From Diphasiastrum complanatum (lineage: Eukaryota > Streptophyta > Lycopodiopsida > Lycopodiales > Lycopodiaceae): a stretch of 64,000 nucleotides of DNA. How positions within the stretch are numbered: position 1 is the first letter of the stretch; the number at the start of each line of letters is the position of its first letter. The stretch is from NCBI GenBank assembly GCA_029204225.1, contig CM055114.1, forward strand, positions 12,354,455 to 12,418,454. The letters run 5' to 3'. The notes under the pieces were generated by a model, which searched no databases, was not told where the DNA came from, and saw only the letters and a list, made by a program, of their open reading frames with translations. The position numbers and the translations under genes are program-made. Shown one piece after another: positions 26,379 to 36,639 of this stretch.

Positions 26379-26575
26379 CAATACATCACTTCCTATTCAC
26401 CTCCGTCAAGTGGTCTTGTTGAGATAAAGAACAAAACCTTAGTTGAATCGGCAAAGTGCATTTATCACATGCAACACTTCTGAAGTCCTTCTGGGTTGAA
26501 GTTGTTTCAACAACAACCTATATTTAGAACAAATGTCCTACTAAAGGTCTGTCAGACAAAACACCATTCGAATAC
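26379..26575 (+). pseudogene. Copia-B integrase scrap
   Basis: About 195 bp aligns with 20235-20430 in B1 at high identity (shared runs include TCACTTCCTATTCACCTC and GTTTCAACAACAACCTATAT). It covers the integrase segment around the catalytic Glu and contains small indels and stops. It is a third copy of the B lineage in the same orientation. Confidence 0.85.
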
Positions 26576-26844
26576 TTACCATGATCTGTGGACACAATAC
26601 ACAGACTGAGAAATGAATCTATTCCCAATACTTAACGGAGTTGAAAGACTACAATCTCCTCTGAGCTGAAAACCCTCTTATTAAACCCTACTATACATAC
26701 ACATATGTAGATATTGTTTCTCTTATTTCATTTGCCCTTTTTTCCACCCGACATTTGTACATAAAGAATACCTTTTCCCAATATACAGAAGGAACCTTAA
26801 CCTTGATTGTACCAACTGCTGAGATGTCTGAAGTACTGATCTAA
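26576..26844. other. Unassigned spacer
   Basis: AT-rich sequence between the integrase scrap and the orphan ORF. Nothing recognised. Confidence 0.4.
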
Positions 26845-27087
26845 GCAAGTTGGTATGATCACCTTGTGATTAATACTTTGATTGATGTGCCAATTGGTCC
26901 ACTGGGAAACCAAGGAGTGGGAGGATATCCAGCCCTCTCATTCAATGAAGATAACCTTACCATGAATGGTTACTTTCTAAGGACAACTGGAAAGACATTG
27001 GAGCAGCAAAATGAAGAAAATGAAGCCAGAGCAAAGGCAATTTTCTATAGAAAACCAGCAACCAAAAAAAGAACCAGAAGAACTTGA
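26845..27087 (+). CDS. Orphan ORF, possible host exon or relic
   Basis: Eighty codons after a stop, with no ATG near the beginning, ending in TAG at 27085-27087. Composition is unlike the nearby Copia pol. The start is neutral (GPLGNQGVGGYPALSFNED near the middle), the second half is charged (EQQNEENEARAKAIF) and the end is strongly basic (KKRTRR). The basic tail would suit a nuclear-localised or nucleic-acid-binding terminus. I do not recognise the family. It may be the last exon of a host gene copied or broken by retrotransposons, or a chance frame. Confidence 0.3.
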   Translation, partial: ASWYDHLVINTLIDVPIGPLGNQGVGGYPALSFNEDNLTMNGYFLRTTGKTLEQQNEENEARAKAIFYRKPATKKRTRRT

Positions 27088-28630
27088 TTAGTTGTTCGCG
27101 AGTTGCTTCTCAGGTGAGGAAGGAGATTTGTGGAGGCCTATAATTCACATGATCCTAATATTTGTCATATAATGTTAATTTTTTGAATTTTAGTACATGT
27201 ATGTATGCAATAGTGCCTAAATCCATGGAAAGGCCTATTTGCATCTTAGAAATTCTTAGCATTAAATGCTCGTGACATTTTAGAATGACGCATGTCTGTT
27301 CCCAACCGATACCATAATGGTTGGTGAGCGACAACTAAGCCTTGTGTGCGTCTTTATAAAAGAGTGACACCGGTCCACTTGTATTAACACAGAGATTTCA
27401 ACTATCAATAGAGAAAAGAGAGCCAGTTTTTTGAGATTAAGCATTCTTTTTCTTTGAATGTTGTAGCATAACTTCTTATCAAGTATTTGAACACACTTAG
27501 GCATTTGTTGTAGCTGTTTTTGATACGTGTCTGCCTACGGCATACACTCCATCTTGTACTAAATTTCAGTTGCTAACGTGGATTTACAGGCAACGTCTAT
27601 GAAGATATAATTCTAACTGATTGTGTGCAGAGAATCGGCCGAAACTCATAAGCATATGCATAATCAGAACTTCTTTGATTTCTGAATGAGTTATGTGCTA
27701 AAATAAGGAACATAATTATTGTTCTGCTTTGTTGCTTTCCAGTGATAAGAACTAATTTCTTGTGCTCAATAAGAGGAATCAATTGCCTATCAGATTCTAT
27801 TTTGTGGAATCTATTCGCTTGTCTCTAATAGATAGCTGCTTACTGTTCATTCTATTGCCTAGAAGATAAGCTACCTTTCTACAATTTCAGGCCTTGACCA
27901 AATCGTTTCATGTTGGTGTTTCTGGACGCCAATCTACTCAATATCTTTGGATAACCATATATGTAATTGTAGTATCCGTTTTTGGATATCACACTCTTCA
28001 CTCTTTCCATTACCTCTTATCAATCCAAAAGAGCATATTTGTCTCTCTCTTGGGGAATGATAAACCTTTTATATTACACATTTTATAGATTTTGTGGAAT
28101 TCTATAACGACTAGGCTACCGCAGCTAGTAAGCGAGACCAATTCATTGATGTCTTAGTCCGCTAGTAAGCGAGACCAGTTGATGAGTTAGAATTCGTAAG
28201 AGACGCAGATTTTCTTGCATCAACGCGTTGTGCGATATGCCAAGCAGCACTCACAAAGATCGTTTGAGAATACAGATGCTATTTGCACATCTTTCTCCTT
28301 GTATATAACCTTGAATGCCTTTATGCTTGTTCATTGATATGTGTATTCAGCTGTCATTAGGTTTTTCCACACATAGGCTCATTCGTCAATTGAATGATTA
28401 TATATCAATACTAGATAGGTAGTGTCTATCTAGGGCTTGGAAGAGAATAGACCTCAGTTAGCAGTAGTAGCCTATGACCGAGAGTTCGACTCTATCTAGC
28501 TTAATCATAGAAATATGATCAGAGAGCGCATTATCAGACCCAGCAGAGATCAGAGCGTCTGAATCATCCCTCATCTCTCAGATCTCCAACAGTGGAGTCA
28601 GAGCGGGTTGACCATATCGGATTCTCAACA
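27088..28630 (+). repeat. Probable Copia-C 5' LTR (left edge unknown)
   Basis: The right edge is set by TCTCAACA at 28623-28630, followed after one base by a Met-type PBS. A TATAAAAG box lies at 27355-27362 and pyrimidine-rich sequence follows. A direct repeat of GCTAGTAAGCGAGACCA occurs at 28124-28140 and 28161-28177. The left edge cannot be seen, because the matching 3' LTR is not in the window. Confidence 0.5.
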
Positions 28631-28631
28631 G

Positions 28632-28643
28632 TGGTATCAGAGC
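28632..28643 (+). other. Copia-C primer-binding site (tRNA-iMet)
   Basis: TGGTATCAGAGC, a full match. Some 40 bases upstream a degenerate echo reads TGGAGTCAGAGCGG in a similar context (CTCCAACAGTGG against CTCAACAGTGG), suggesting a small local duplication. Confidence 0.85.
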
Positions 28644-30224
28644 TTGCTCGATCAGAATATCAGAACTGGAAGATTTTCAAAGCCTGAAGATTTTCATTTA
28701 GAGCAAAGGAGCATGATTCAAGCTGAAATGTTACAATCAACAATGGTGTCTATAAGCAATATTCAATCAAAAATTCGCACAGTACTTCAGGCAGATGGTT
28801 CAAACTATCTAGCCTAGAAGGTGAAGACTTCGCTTATTCTACAAGGAGAAGCACTTTGGCCCTAGGTGGACGGGAGTGAAGAAAAGCTAGTAAACATTGG
28901 CAAGGAGCTTCACGAATGGAAGGAGAAAAATGATAAGGCAGTAGTTGTTATCTTCTCTTATATCGAAGACAACATCATACTCGATCGATTATCAATAACA
29001 AATGAACAAGAACTATGGGATGCCTTGATAACAATGTTCAAAACCAAATCACGCAACCAAATCATGCATTTCAAAGATCAATCACATACATGATAAGGAT
29101 CTCAAAGCATTCATCAAAAAGATGAAAAACCTATTTCTTTCTTTGCACAATGCTAGCACGGAGCATGCAGTTCCACAGGAGAAGCAACTTATGTACCTAT
29201 TGCATGTGCTACCAAGATCTTTCCAAACGACATGCACTTTGTTAGCTAAAAATCCTGCTATGACTCTTGAGAAGGTAGTAGCCGAGATCACATAGGAAGT
29301 AGAAGCTAGAGAGCACTACGATAACAAACAAGAGTCTAATCAAGCTCTATATAGCAAAAAGGATCAACGCAAGAAAAAGCCTAATGCTAAGAGAGAGTCA
29401 TCTCGAAGATCCGACCGCAATCAGTAGAAGGATGCAGACAAAGAAGGAAGATCAAAGTCACCTACCAAGCAAAAATAGCAAGGTGGTGGCAAGAAATTAT
29501 GCATTAGATGCAGACACGATGATCATACTATTGAGACATGTTGGTTAAACCCGAACATTCAATGTGTACATTGTCATAAGAAGGGTCATGCAACATAGAC
29601 TGCTTTCAGAATCCAAGAAGCAAGAAGACACAGAGCAAGAAGGAGCCCTCCCACAACTCATCGTATGTAGAGGAGCCAGAGTCCTTAAAGATGGTTGAGG
29701 AGAGAGCAACCAACAATCCATCCGCCTATTTATGCACCGAAATGTGCACCACATCTCAAATGGATATACAATAAGTCATTCTTGACTCCGGTGCTACGTC
29801 ACATTTCGTGACTCAAGCACATGATTGTTGATTATCATCAAACGTATTCCTCTAGATACATCATTTTGTGAGATGGATCATGACACCAAGTAAGTGGAAC
29901 AGGCCGACTATGGTTGTATGCCAACGACATAGATAGGAATCTTGACGTGCTATACGTCCCAATGCTTCAAGAGGATCTTTTATTTGTCAGAAAGTTGGTT
30001 GATGCAGACATGAACGTTTTTGCAGATGACTCGTGTGAAGTGACTGAAGCGAACAATCTCACATCATTACACATGAAGCGTAGAGACAACATGTATCATT
30101 TGAAGTTATGAGTTCCAACTGAATAAGCACAGAAGATTCACAAGTCCTCTGACATCTTGTGGCACAGAAGGCCATGTCATACGAATATGATGGCCTTATA
30201 TAAGGCCAGTTAGAACAGAGTATT
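28644..30224 (+). pseudogene. Copia-C relic, left half (gag and protease)
   Basis: Decayed gag starting just after the PBS, with many stops. The first zinc knuckle CIRCRHDDHTIETC at 29500-29541 is intact; the second (CVHCHKKGH at about 29566) is cut by a TAG. The protease motif DSGATSH begins near 29784. A pre-integrase remnant (LWHRR near 30160) runs up to 30224, where Copia-3 is inserted. The reading continues at 36374. The two-knuckle gag is unlike the single-knuckle gag of Copia-1 to -4, so this is another lineage. It is long dead. Confidence 0.88.
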
Positions 30225-30947
30225 TGTGAAGAATTGAAAAAGATTACCTATGTTAGATATAGGGGTCTTATGTTTTTTACATCAAGCATCTAGGTGCAGG
30301 ATGTTGATAGGAACATTTGGCATAGATGGCAAATTATGCATTTCCACTTGTAATGCCACTATTGAGCCAAACTAGAGTAAGAGGCTAAACTTGTGCCAAT
30401 TAGAGTGTAGACAAGTGTAATGCCTTTGTTTGATGAATTCTAAGAGGTCCAATAGGATTTAGAGGTGGAACCATGTGAGGTCCAATAGGAATTTGATGTG
30501 TGCTTGAATATAGTCCAATAGAATTAAGAGGTGCATGGATCAATGGAGCAATAGGATTAAGAGGTGACAAAGTGTGGTCCAATCATAGTTAAGCATAGTG
30601 GTAGCTCGTGGATCTACTAGTATCATTGTACTCCTCATTTTGGATCTAATTGATTTGGTGATTGTGTGGATTTTGAGTGTCATTGAATTTCTAGCTTTCT
30701 CTCTCTACCCGAGAGCTCATGATGGTTTTTCTCTCTCTAGCTGAGGAGAGGAGCTTGTTTTTACTTAGAATATTTTTTGAATACTTCCCACACGTGTGAG
30801 TGAGAGTTGGAAGTGATTGAATGCATGTAGTAGTGTGTTTTTGCCATAGGATCTAAGATTGATCTTGAATCTCAATCTAGTCTTGTCTACACACCTTAGG
30901 AGATCACAAGTACATGTTGTGGACAATCCACACGTGTGAATTCAACA
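30225..30947 (+). repeat. Copia-3 5' LTR
   Basis: A 723-bp LTR with termini TGTGAAGAATTG and GAATTCAACA. U3 contains a roughly 33-bp array of CCAAT boxes (30449-30583). Two CACACGTGTG palindromes lie at 30789-30798 and 30929-30938; the second is about ten bases from the LTR end. No clear TATA box was found. Confidence 0.95.
30449..30583 (+). promoter_or_regulatory. Array of CCAAT boxes spaced about 33 bp
   Basis: CCAAT occurs at 30449, 30482, 30515 and 30579, with a GCAAT at 30548 (spacing 33, 33, 33, 31). Each is followed by AGGATTTAGAGGTG or a variant. The 3' LTR has the full set of five at 35864, 35897, 35930, 35963 and 35994. CCAAT is the core of NF-Y sites; an enhancer role is inferred from its U3 position. 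Confidence 0.7.
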
Positions 30948-30959
30948 TGGTATCAGAGC
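30948..30959 (+). other. Copia-3 primer-binding site (tRNA-iMet)
   Basis: TGGTATCAGAGC directly after the 5' LTR. Confidence 0.95.
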
Positions 30960-31663
30960 CTACCTAAGGTTACCATGCATTTTGATCCATTTAAGTGAAA
31001 ACTATTCATCAATCTTGAGCTAGAAATTGTCAAGGTCCATTTTCCTAGCTATTTTGTTCAATTTTGGATCAAAAGAGATCAAAAGGACATTGATTGGGTC
31101 TGACCTGGTACTGTACGAAATTAGGTGCTCAGACACATGTGAGGAGCATCCAATTTCAGTTTGGAAGCTCTCTCTCATGCTTGATCCATTTATCTTGTTT
31201 GATAGCTTGTTTTGAAGCTGTTTTTGTCTTTGGTTGAGCCAATCAGAAGTGATAAGCTTTTGAAGAGGGTTAGGTAGGGCACCTAGACCTGGGTGGACAC
31301 ATTTGGTTTGGTCAAGAGATTGCTTAATCATAGTTGTATGCTTACCAATCTCATCTATATGTGATCTAGGCACTGTTTTGAGATCTTAGCCATTTTGTTT
31401 CATGCAATATCATTGTATTTGAGTCAAATTTGGTTTCTTAGTGTACTTCACACGTGCTAAGAGTGTTTGATCCTAACTTTGCCTATACTCCATCATTTGA
31501 TGTGAAATAGATCTTGTTTTAGAGAGATTTGTGTAGCTAGTGAGAATCAATTTACAAATAGTTGCAAGATCTTTCATAGGAGGAGATAGTACTCTATTAT
31601 TCGATCCTATTGAGAGTGTGTAGCAACATTTATTGTTCATCATTTGAGTTTTCTTCACTTCAA
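30960..31663 (+). other. Copia-3 untranslated leader
   Basis: About 700 bases between the PBS and the probable gag ATG. No sense ORF. It contains one CACACGTGC near 31449. Confidence 0.65.
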
Positions 31664-34600
31664 ATGTCTTCAATGGGTTCATCCTTGTTGGAACCAAGTG
31701 AAAGATTGTCCACTTCAAGCTATTCAATTTGGAAAATGAGGATGGAATCCATCTTGGTCCTTCAAGACGTGATGGACATAGTTCTTGGCCTTGAAGAAGA
31801 ACCACAAGGTCTTCAAGAGGTTCAAAAATACAAAAAGAGAGCTAGGATGGCTCTCCACTACAGTAAGATGAATGTCTCTAATGAGATATTGAGGGAGATA
31901 GGTACTTGTACAACAACCAAAGAAGCTTGGGATTGTCTCAAGACTACCTATGAGGCTAAGAATACCTCTAGGCTTCTCACTCTTAGGAATCAAATCTTTC
32001 AAAGTAGCCAAAAGAGTGATGAGAGTGCATCTAGTTATGTTCTGAGAGTAAAGGATATTCATAGAGAACTTGCTTGTATTGGTGATTCCATTAATCAAAA
32101 TGAGCTAGTTCAAGTCATTCTCAATGGCTTGAGAAGTGAATTTGATAACCTTGTCCAATCCTATGCCATTAAGGAGGAGCTACCAAGTTTGGAGGCTCTC
32201 CAAAGTGTGCTAATTTCAAAAGAATCAAGACAAGAGTACAAGCTCTTGAGGAAGCTCTCTCTCACTTATAATGATGGCAAAGCTCTCTTTGCCAAGGATA
32301 AGCACAAAGGGAGGAGCAAGAACCAACATCAACAATCCTCAAGCAAGGACAAAGTCAAATCCAAAGACAAAGATGAGGAGGAAGATGATTCCTCTAATGC
32401 TTCATCATCCAAGCTCAAGAAGAAGAAGATCAAGTGCTTTTATTGTGGCAAGAAAGGTCATTATGCCACCAATTGCTTCAAGAAGAAGAATCAACTCAAG
32501 CAAGCCAACATTACCAATGAGAAGGAAGACACTATTGCAAGTGATGGAGAGGGATCTCTTATGGTCTCTAGTTTCTCATCTACTCCTTTCAAGAAGGACG
32601 ACCTATGGTATATTGATAGTGGAGCCTCTTCACATATGTGTAGCTCCAAGGACTCTTTCTCTTCTATTGCACCTTATGATGGAGTCAAGAAATCAATATA
32701 CACTGCAAATGATTTTGAATGTCCTATTGAAGGCATAGGGAACATTCCCTTGAAGCTTGCATCCTCTAAAGTTCTTTCTCTCTCTAAAGTTCTTTATGTA
32801 CCTAAGCTTACTAAGAATCTTATTAGTGTTGGCCAATTGCTTGATAATGGCCTTGATGTAAAATTCATTGTTGATACTTGCACTATCAAGAAGAATGATG
32901 AGATACTTGCATTAGGATCTAGATTTGGAGGCATCTATAACCTAGATCCAAATGAGTATGTGAATTCTTGTAATGTTGCAAACAAGCTCTATATGGAGGA
33001 ATTATGGCATAGGAGGTTGGGACATCCCAACTACAAATCCATGCTCTCTATGATCAAAGAAGCCAAAGTCATTCTCCAAGAAGATCAAGCCTTGTGAGGC
33101 TTGTGCTATTGCTAAATCTCACAAAAAGCCATTTACAAGATCTTCTATCAAAAGCAAGCATCCTTTGGAGTTAATCCACTTGGATGTGCATTTTTCATCA
33201 ACTACAAGCAAGGGAGGAGCCACTTGTTTTGTTACTTTCATTGATGATTTCACAAGATTCACTTGGATATATCTTCTTTCTTCTAAATCTATGGTGTTTG
33301 ATCATTTCCTTATTTTCAAACCTTATGTAGAGAAGCAATTCTCATTCAAGGTTAAAGCTCTTAGAAGTGATGGAGGTGGTGAATATATCTCCAATAAATT
33401 TCAAGTTTTTTGTGAGCTTGAAGGCATCAAAAGAGAGTTCTCTTGTGCCTACTCTCCATCACAAAATGGAGTGGCCGAGAGAAAGAATAGATCTCTATGT
33501 GAATGTGCAAAATCTATGAGAATTGAGGCATCTTTTCCCAAAGATTTTTGGGGAGAAGCCATTAATTGTGCAAATTATCTTTGCAATAGGATCCCACATA
33601 TAGCTCTTGGAAGAAAGTCACCATATGAAATCTTATATTTGAAGAAGCCTAAGGTTGATCACCTTAGAGTTTTTGGATGCATATGCTTTGCCCATATTCC
33701 CTTGGAAACAAGGAAGAAGGAAGATCCTAGTGCATGCAAAGGGATCATGGTTCGATACTCATCCACCAAGAAGGCCTATAGAGTCTTTATACTCTTTTCT
33801 TCTCAAGTTATTGAAAGTAGAGATGTTGTCTTTCATGAAGATCAACACTCATTTTTTGAAGAGGCCGAGATCAAGAAGTCTATGGATGCATCACCAATTA
33901 TTGATTTTGAAGACAATCATGATGTGATGGGGTCAAGATTTGAAAAAGACTCTCCTCAGATTTTCTCACCAAGAAGATCCATGAGAGATAGATCTGAGCC
34001 TAAGAGGCTCTCATATGTTGACAAAGGCAAACAAGTGGATCTTGATTCCACTAATTATGTTATTTATGTCTCTCATGAAGAGCCAAAGAATGTACAAGAG
34101 GCACTCAATACCAAGGAGTGGTATGATGCCATGAAGCAAGAGTATGATGCATTGATCACCAACAATACTTGGGAGCTTGTGGATCCTCCATCCAACAAGC
34201 ATGTGATTGGTTGCAAGTGGGTATTTCGGATCAAGTTCAAACATGATGGCACCATCAACAAGTATAAAGCAAGATTATGTGCCAAAGGATTTGCTCAAAT
34301 CCATGGCCTTGATTATGAGGAGACCTTTGCACCCGTTGCAAAGATGGTGACAATAAGAATTCTTATTTCTCTTGCTTGTTTCTTTAAGTGGAAGGTGTTC
34401 CAATTAGATGTATCCAATGCTTTTCTAAATGGTTATCTTGAGGAGGAGATCTAAATGGAACAACCTCAAGGATTCATCAAGGATGAGTCCAAAGTGTGCT
34501 TGCTCTTCAAAAGTCTTTATGGACTCAAGCAAGCACCAAGATCATGGTATTCAAGACTTAATTCTTTTCTCATCTCACTAGGATTTACTCTTAGTGACTA

Positions 34601-35619
34601 TGATCCTTCCATGTATCTAAAGTTTGTTGATAGCAATATTGTCATTGTTCTAATTTATGTTGATGACATTATTCTTTGTGGAAGTTGTATCAAGCTAGTT
34701 GATGAAACTAAGCTAGCACTTGGATGTGAGTTTAAAATGCAAGATCTAGGAGAGATACATTACATCCTAGGCCTAGAAATTGATTTTTATGAAAATCATT
34801 TCTTTATATGCCAATCTAGATATGCTCACTCTATGTTGAAAAAATTCCATATGGAAAGTTCTAAGAGCATAGATACTCCAATGGAGCAAATTGTAAAAGA
34901 TCCTAATAAAGGTAATGAAAGATCCTTTGAGGACATCACACTTTTTAGGAGTCTTGTAGACTCCTTGATTTGGCTTACAATTACTAGGCCCGATCTAAGT
35001 TTTTGTGTGCACAAATTGAGTCAATTTATGCAAGATCCTAAGATCCATCATTGGAAGATGACCAAGAGGATTTTAAGATATGTATCTTTATCTTGCGATT
35101 ATGGTCTACTTTATAAAAGTGAAGATCTATCCATTGTTGGCTACTCAGATTCGGACTTTGCAAGTGACAAGATGGATTGAAAGTCTATTAGTGCACACTA
35201 TCTTTCTTGGAGGCAGTCTAATATCTTGGCTTTCCAAAAAGCAAGATACTATATCTCTCTCTTCATGTGAGGCTGAATACAAAGCACTCACTACAACTAC
35301 CAAAGAGGTGCTTTGGATCAAGAGGTTATTAATGGAGCTAAAGTGCATCAAGGAAGATGATCTACCAATGATCAAGTGTGATAACATCTCGGCCCAAGCT
35401 CTTGCCAATAGTCCCATATTTCATGCAAGAAGCAAGCACATAGAAGTGGCACACCATTTTGTGAGAGAAAATCTTATTGGAGGAGAAATCTATCTCGAGC
35501 ATGTCAACTCGTCCTCTTGTATTGCCGATCTACTCACCAAGCCTTTGAGCAAAAGTGCTTTCATCAAGCATAGATCTAATCTTGGAGTTATATCAAGATC
35601 AATGTTCAAATCTTCATAG
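31664..35619 (+). pseudogene. Copia-3 gag-pol, four disabling lesions
   Basis: The gag ATG is probably 31664, which aligns with the N-termini of Copia-1 and -2. A knuckle CFYCGKKGHYATNC starts at 32435 and the protease DSGASSH near 32615. The frame breaks near 33085 just after the pre-integrase motif (WHRRLGHP), then resumes with the integrase core (LDVH near 33180, where HSD is expected; RSDGGGEY near 33365; AERKN near 33475). A TAA at 34452-34454 interrupts RT. RT continues with YVDD near 34660. A TGA at 35178-35180 and a frameshift just beyond it break RNase H (SSCEAEY near 35265). Two integrase or RNase H positions therefore also deviate from consensus. No functional polyprotein is possible. 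Confidence 0.94.
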
Positions 35620-35627
35620 ATAACTTT

Positions 35628-35637
35628 TTAGGAGGAG
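35628..35637 (+). other. Copia-3 polypurine tract
   Basis: TTAGGAGGAG directly before the 3' LTR. Confidence 0.8.
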
Positions 35638-36373
35638 TGTGAAGAATTGAAAAAGATTATCTATGTTAGATATAGGGGTCTTATATTTTTTACATCAAGC
35701 ATCTAGGTGTAGGATGTTGATAGGAACAAATTTGGCATAGATGGCAAATTATGCATTTCCACTTGTAATGCCACTATTGAGCCAAAATGGAGTAAGAGGC
35801 TAAACTCGTGCCAATTAGAGTGTAGACAAGTGTAATGCCTTTGTTTGATGAATTCTAAGAGGTCCAATAGGATTTAGAGGTGGAACCATGTGAGGTCCAA
35901 TAGGAATTTGAGGTGTGCTTGAATATAGTCCAATAGAATTAAGAGGTGCATGGATCAATGGTCCAATAGGATTAAGAGGTGACAAAGTGTGGTCCAATCA
36001 TAGTTAAGCATAGTGGTAGCTCGTGGATCTACTAGTATCATTGTACTCCTCATTTTGGATCTAATTGATTTGGTGATTGTGTGGATTTTGAGTGTCATTG
36101 AATTTCTAGCTTTCTCTCTCTACCTGAGAGCTCATGATGGTTTTTCTCTCTCTCCTCGAGGAGAGCAACTTGTTTTTACTTAGAATATTTTTTGAATACT
36201 TCCCACACGTGTGAGTGAGAGTTGGAAGTGATTGAATGCATGTAGTAGTGTGTTTTTGCCATAGGATCTAAGATTGATCTTGAATCTCAATCTAGTCTTG
36301 ATCTTGGTGCATCTACACACCTTAGGAGATCACAAGTACATGTTGTGGACAATCCACACGTGTGAATTCAATA
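35638..36373 (+). repeat. Copia-3 3' LTR
   Basis: 736 bp, 13 longer than the 5' copy through insertion of AA near 35730 and of an 11-base segment near 36300 (GATCTTGGTGC-like). Both CACACGTGTG palindromes are kept (36204-36213 and 36355-36364). The terminal dinucleotide is TA, not CA. Confidence 0.94.
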
Positions 36374-36620
36374 GTCTTTACTTGTGCAAGCATCAAAGAT
36401 GCAAACAGTCTGAAGTCATGTAAAGCATCTAACAAAGGCAAGATGTCAAGAACACCCTTCACAAGAGACTCGTTCAAGACAACAAGACTCTTGGAAATGA
36501 TACATTCTGACATCTGCGGACCTTTTGACGTAGTCTCACTTGGAGGTTTGAAATACTACATCATATTTATTGACGACTATAGCAAGTTTGTTGTCGTATA
36601 TAAGTACATCAAAATATAAA
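36374..36620 (+). pseudogene. Copia-C relic, right part (integrase start)
   Basis: Continues the Copia-C reading frame after the Copia-3 insertion: end of the pre-integrase zone, then the integrase start with HSDICGPF near 36506 and FIDDYSKF near 36570. It breaks off near 36616, before the second acidic residue, RT and 3' LTR. Beyond it lies a Gypsy relic of opposite orientation. Confidence 0.85.
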
Positions 36621-36639
36621 ATCATCAAGCTAAATTTGC

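Larger units (their letters stand above)
30225..36373 (+). mobile_element. Copia-3: full-length but inactivated Copia nested in Copia-C
   Basis: A 6149-bp element with 723-bp and 736-bp LTRs, PBS, purine tract and a broken gag-pol. It interrupts the Copia-C relic exactly between two parts of its pre-integrase region. Flanking bases are GTATT (30220-30224) and GTCTT (36374-36378), a target duplication with one mismatch. The LTRs differ by over a dozen substitutions, a 2-base and an 11-base indel, roughly 2-3%, so it is older than Copia-1 and -2. The last base pair of the 3' LTR reads TA instead of CA. Gag resembles Copia-1 and -2. Confidence 0.94.

Noticed and set aside
30400-30582. Minus-strand frame with an 11-residue Pro/Ile repeat (also 35815-35997)
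   Set aside because: It is antisense to the 33-bp CCAAT array; 33 bp keeps any frame open, and it lies inside LTRs.
30449-30583. Regularly spaced repeat resembling a CRISPR array
   Set aside because: Degenerate units, no conserved repeat with unique spacers, and located in a plant LTR.
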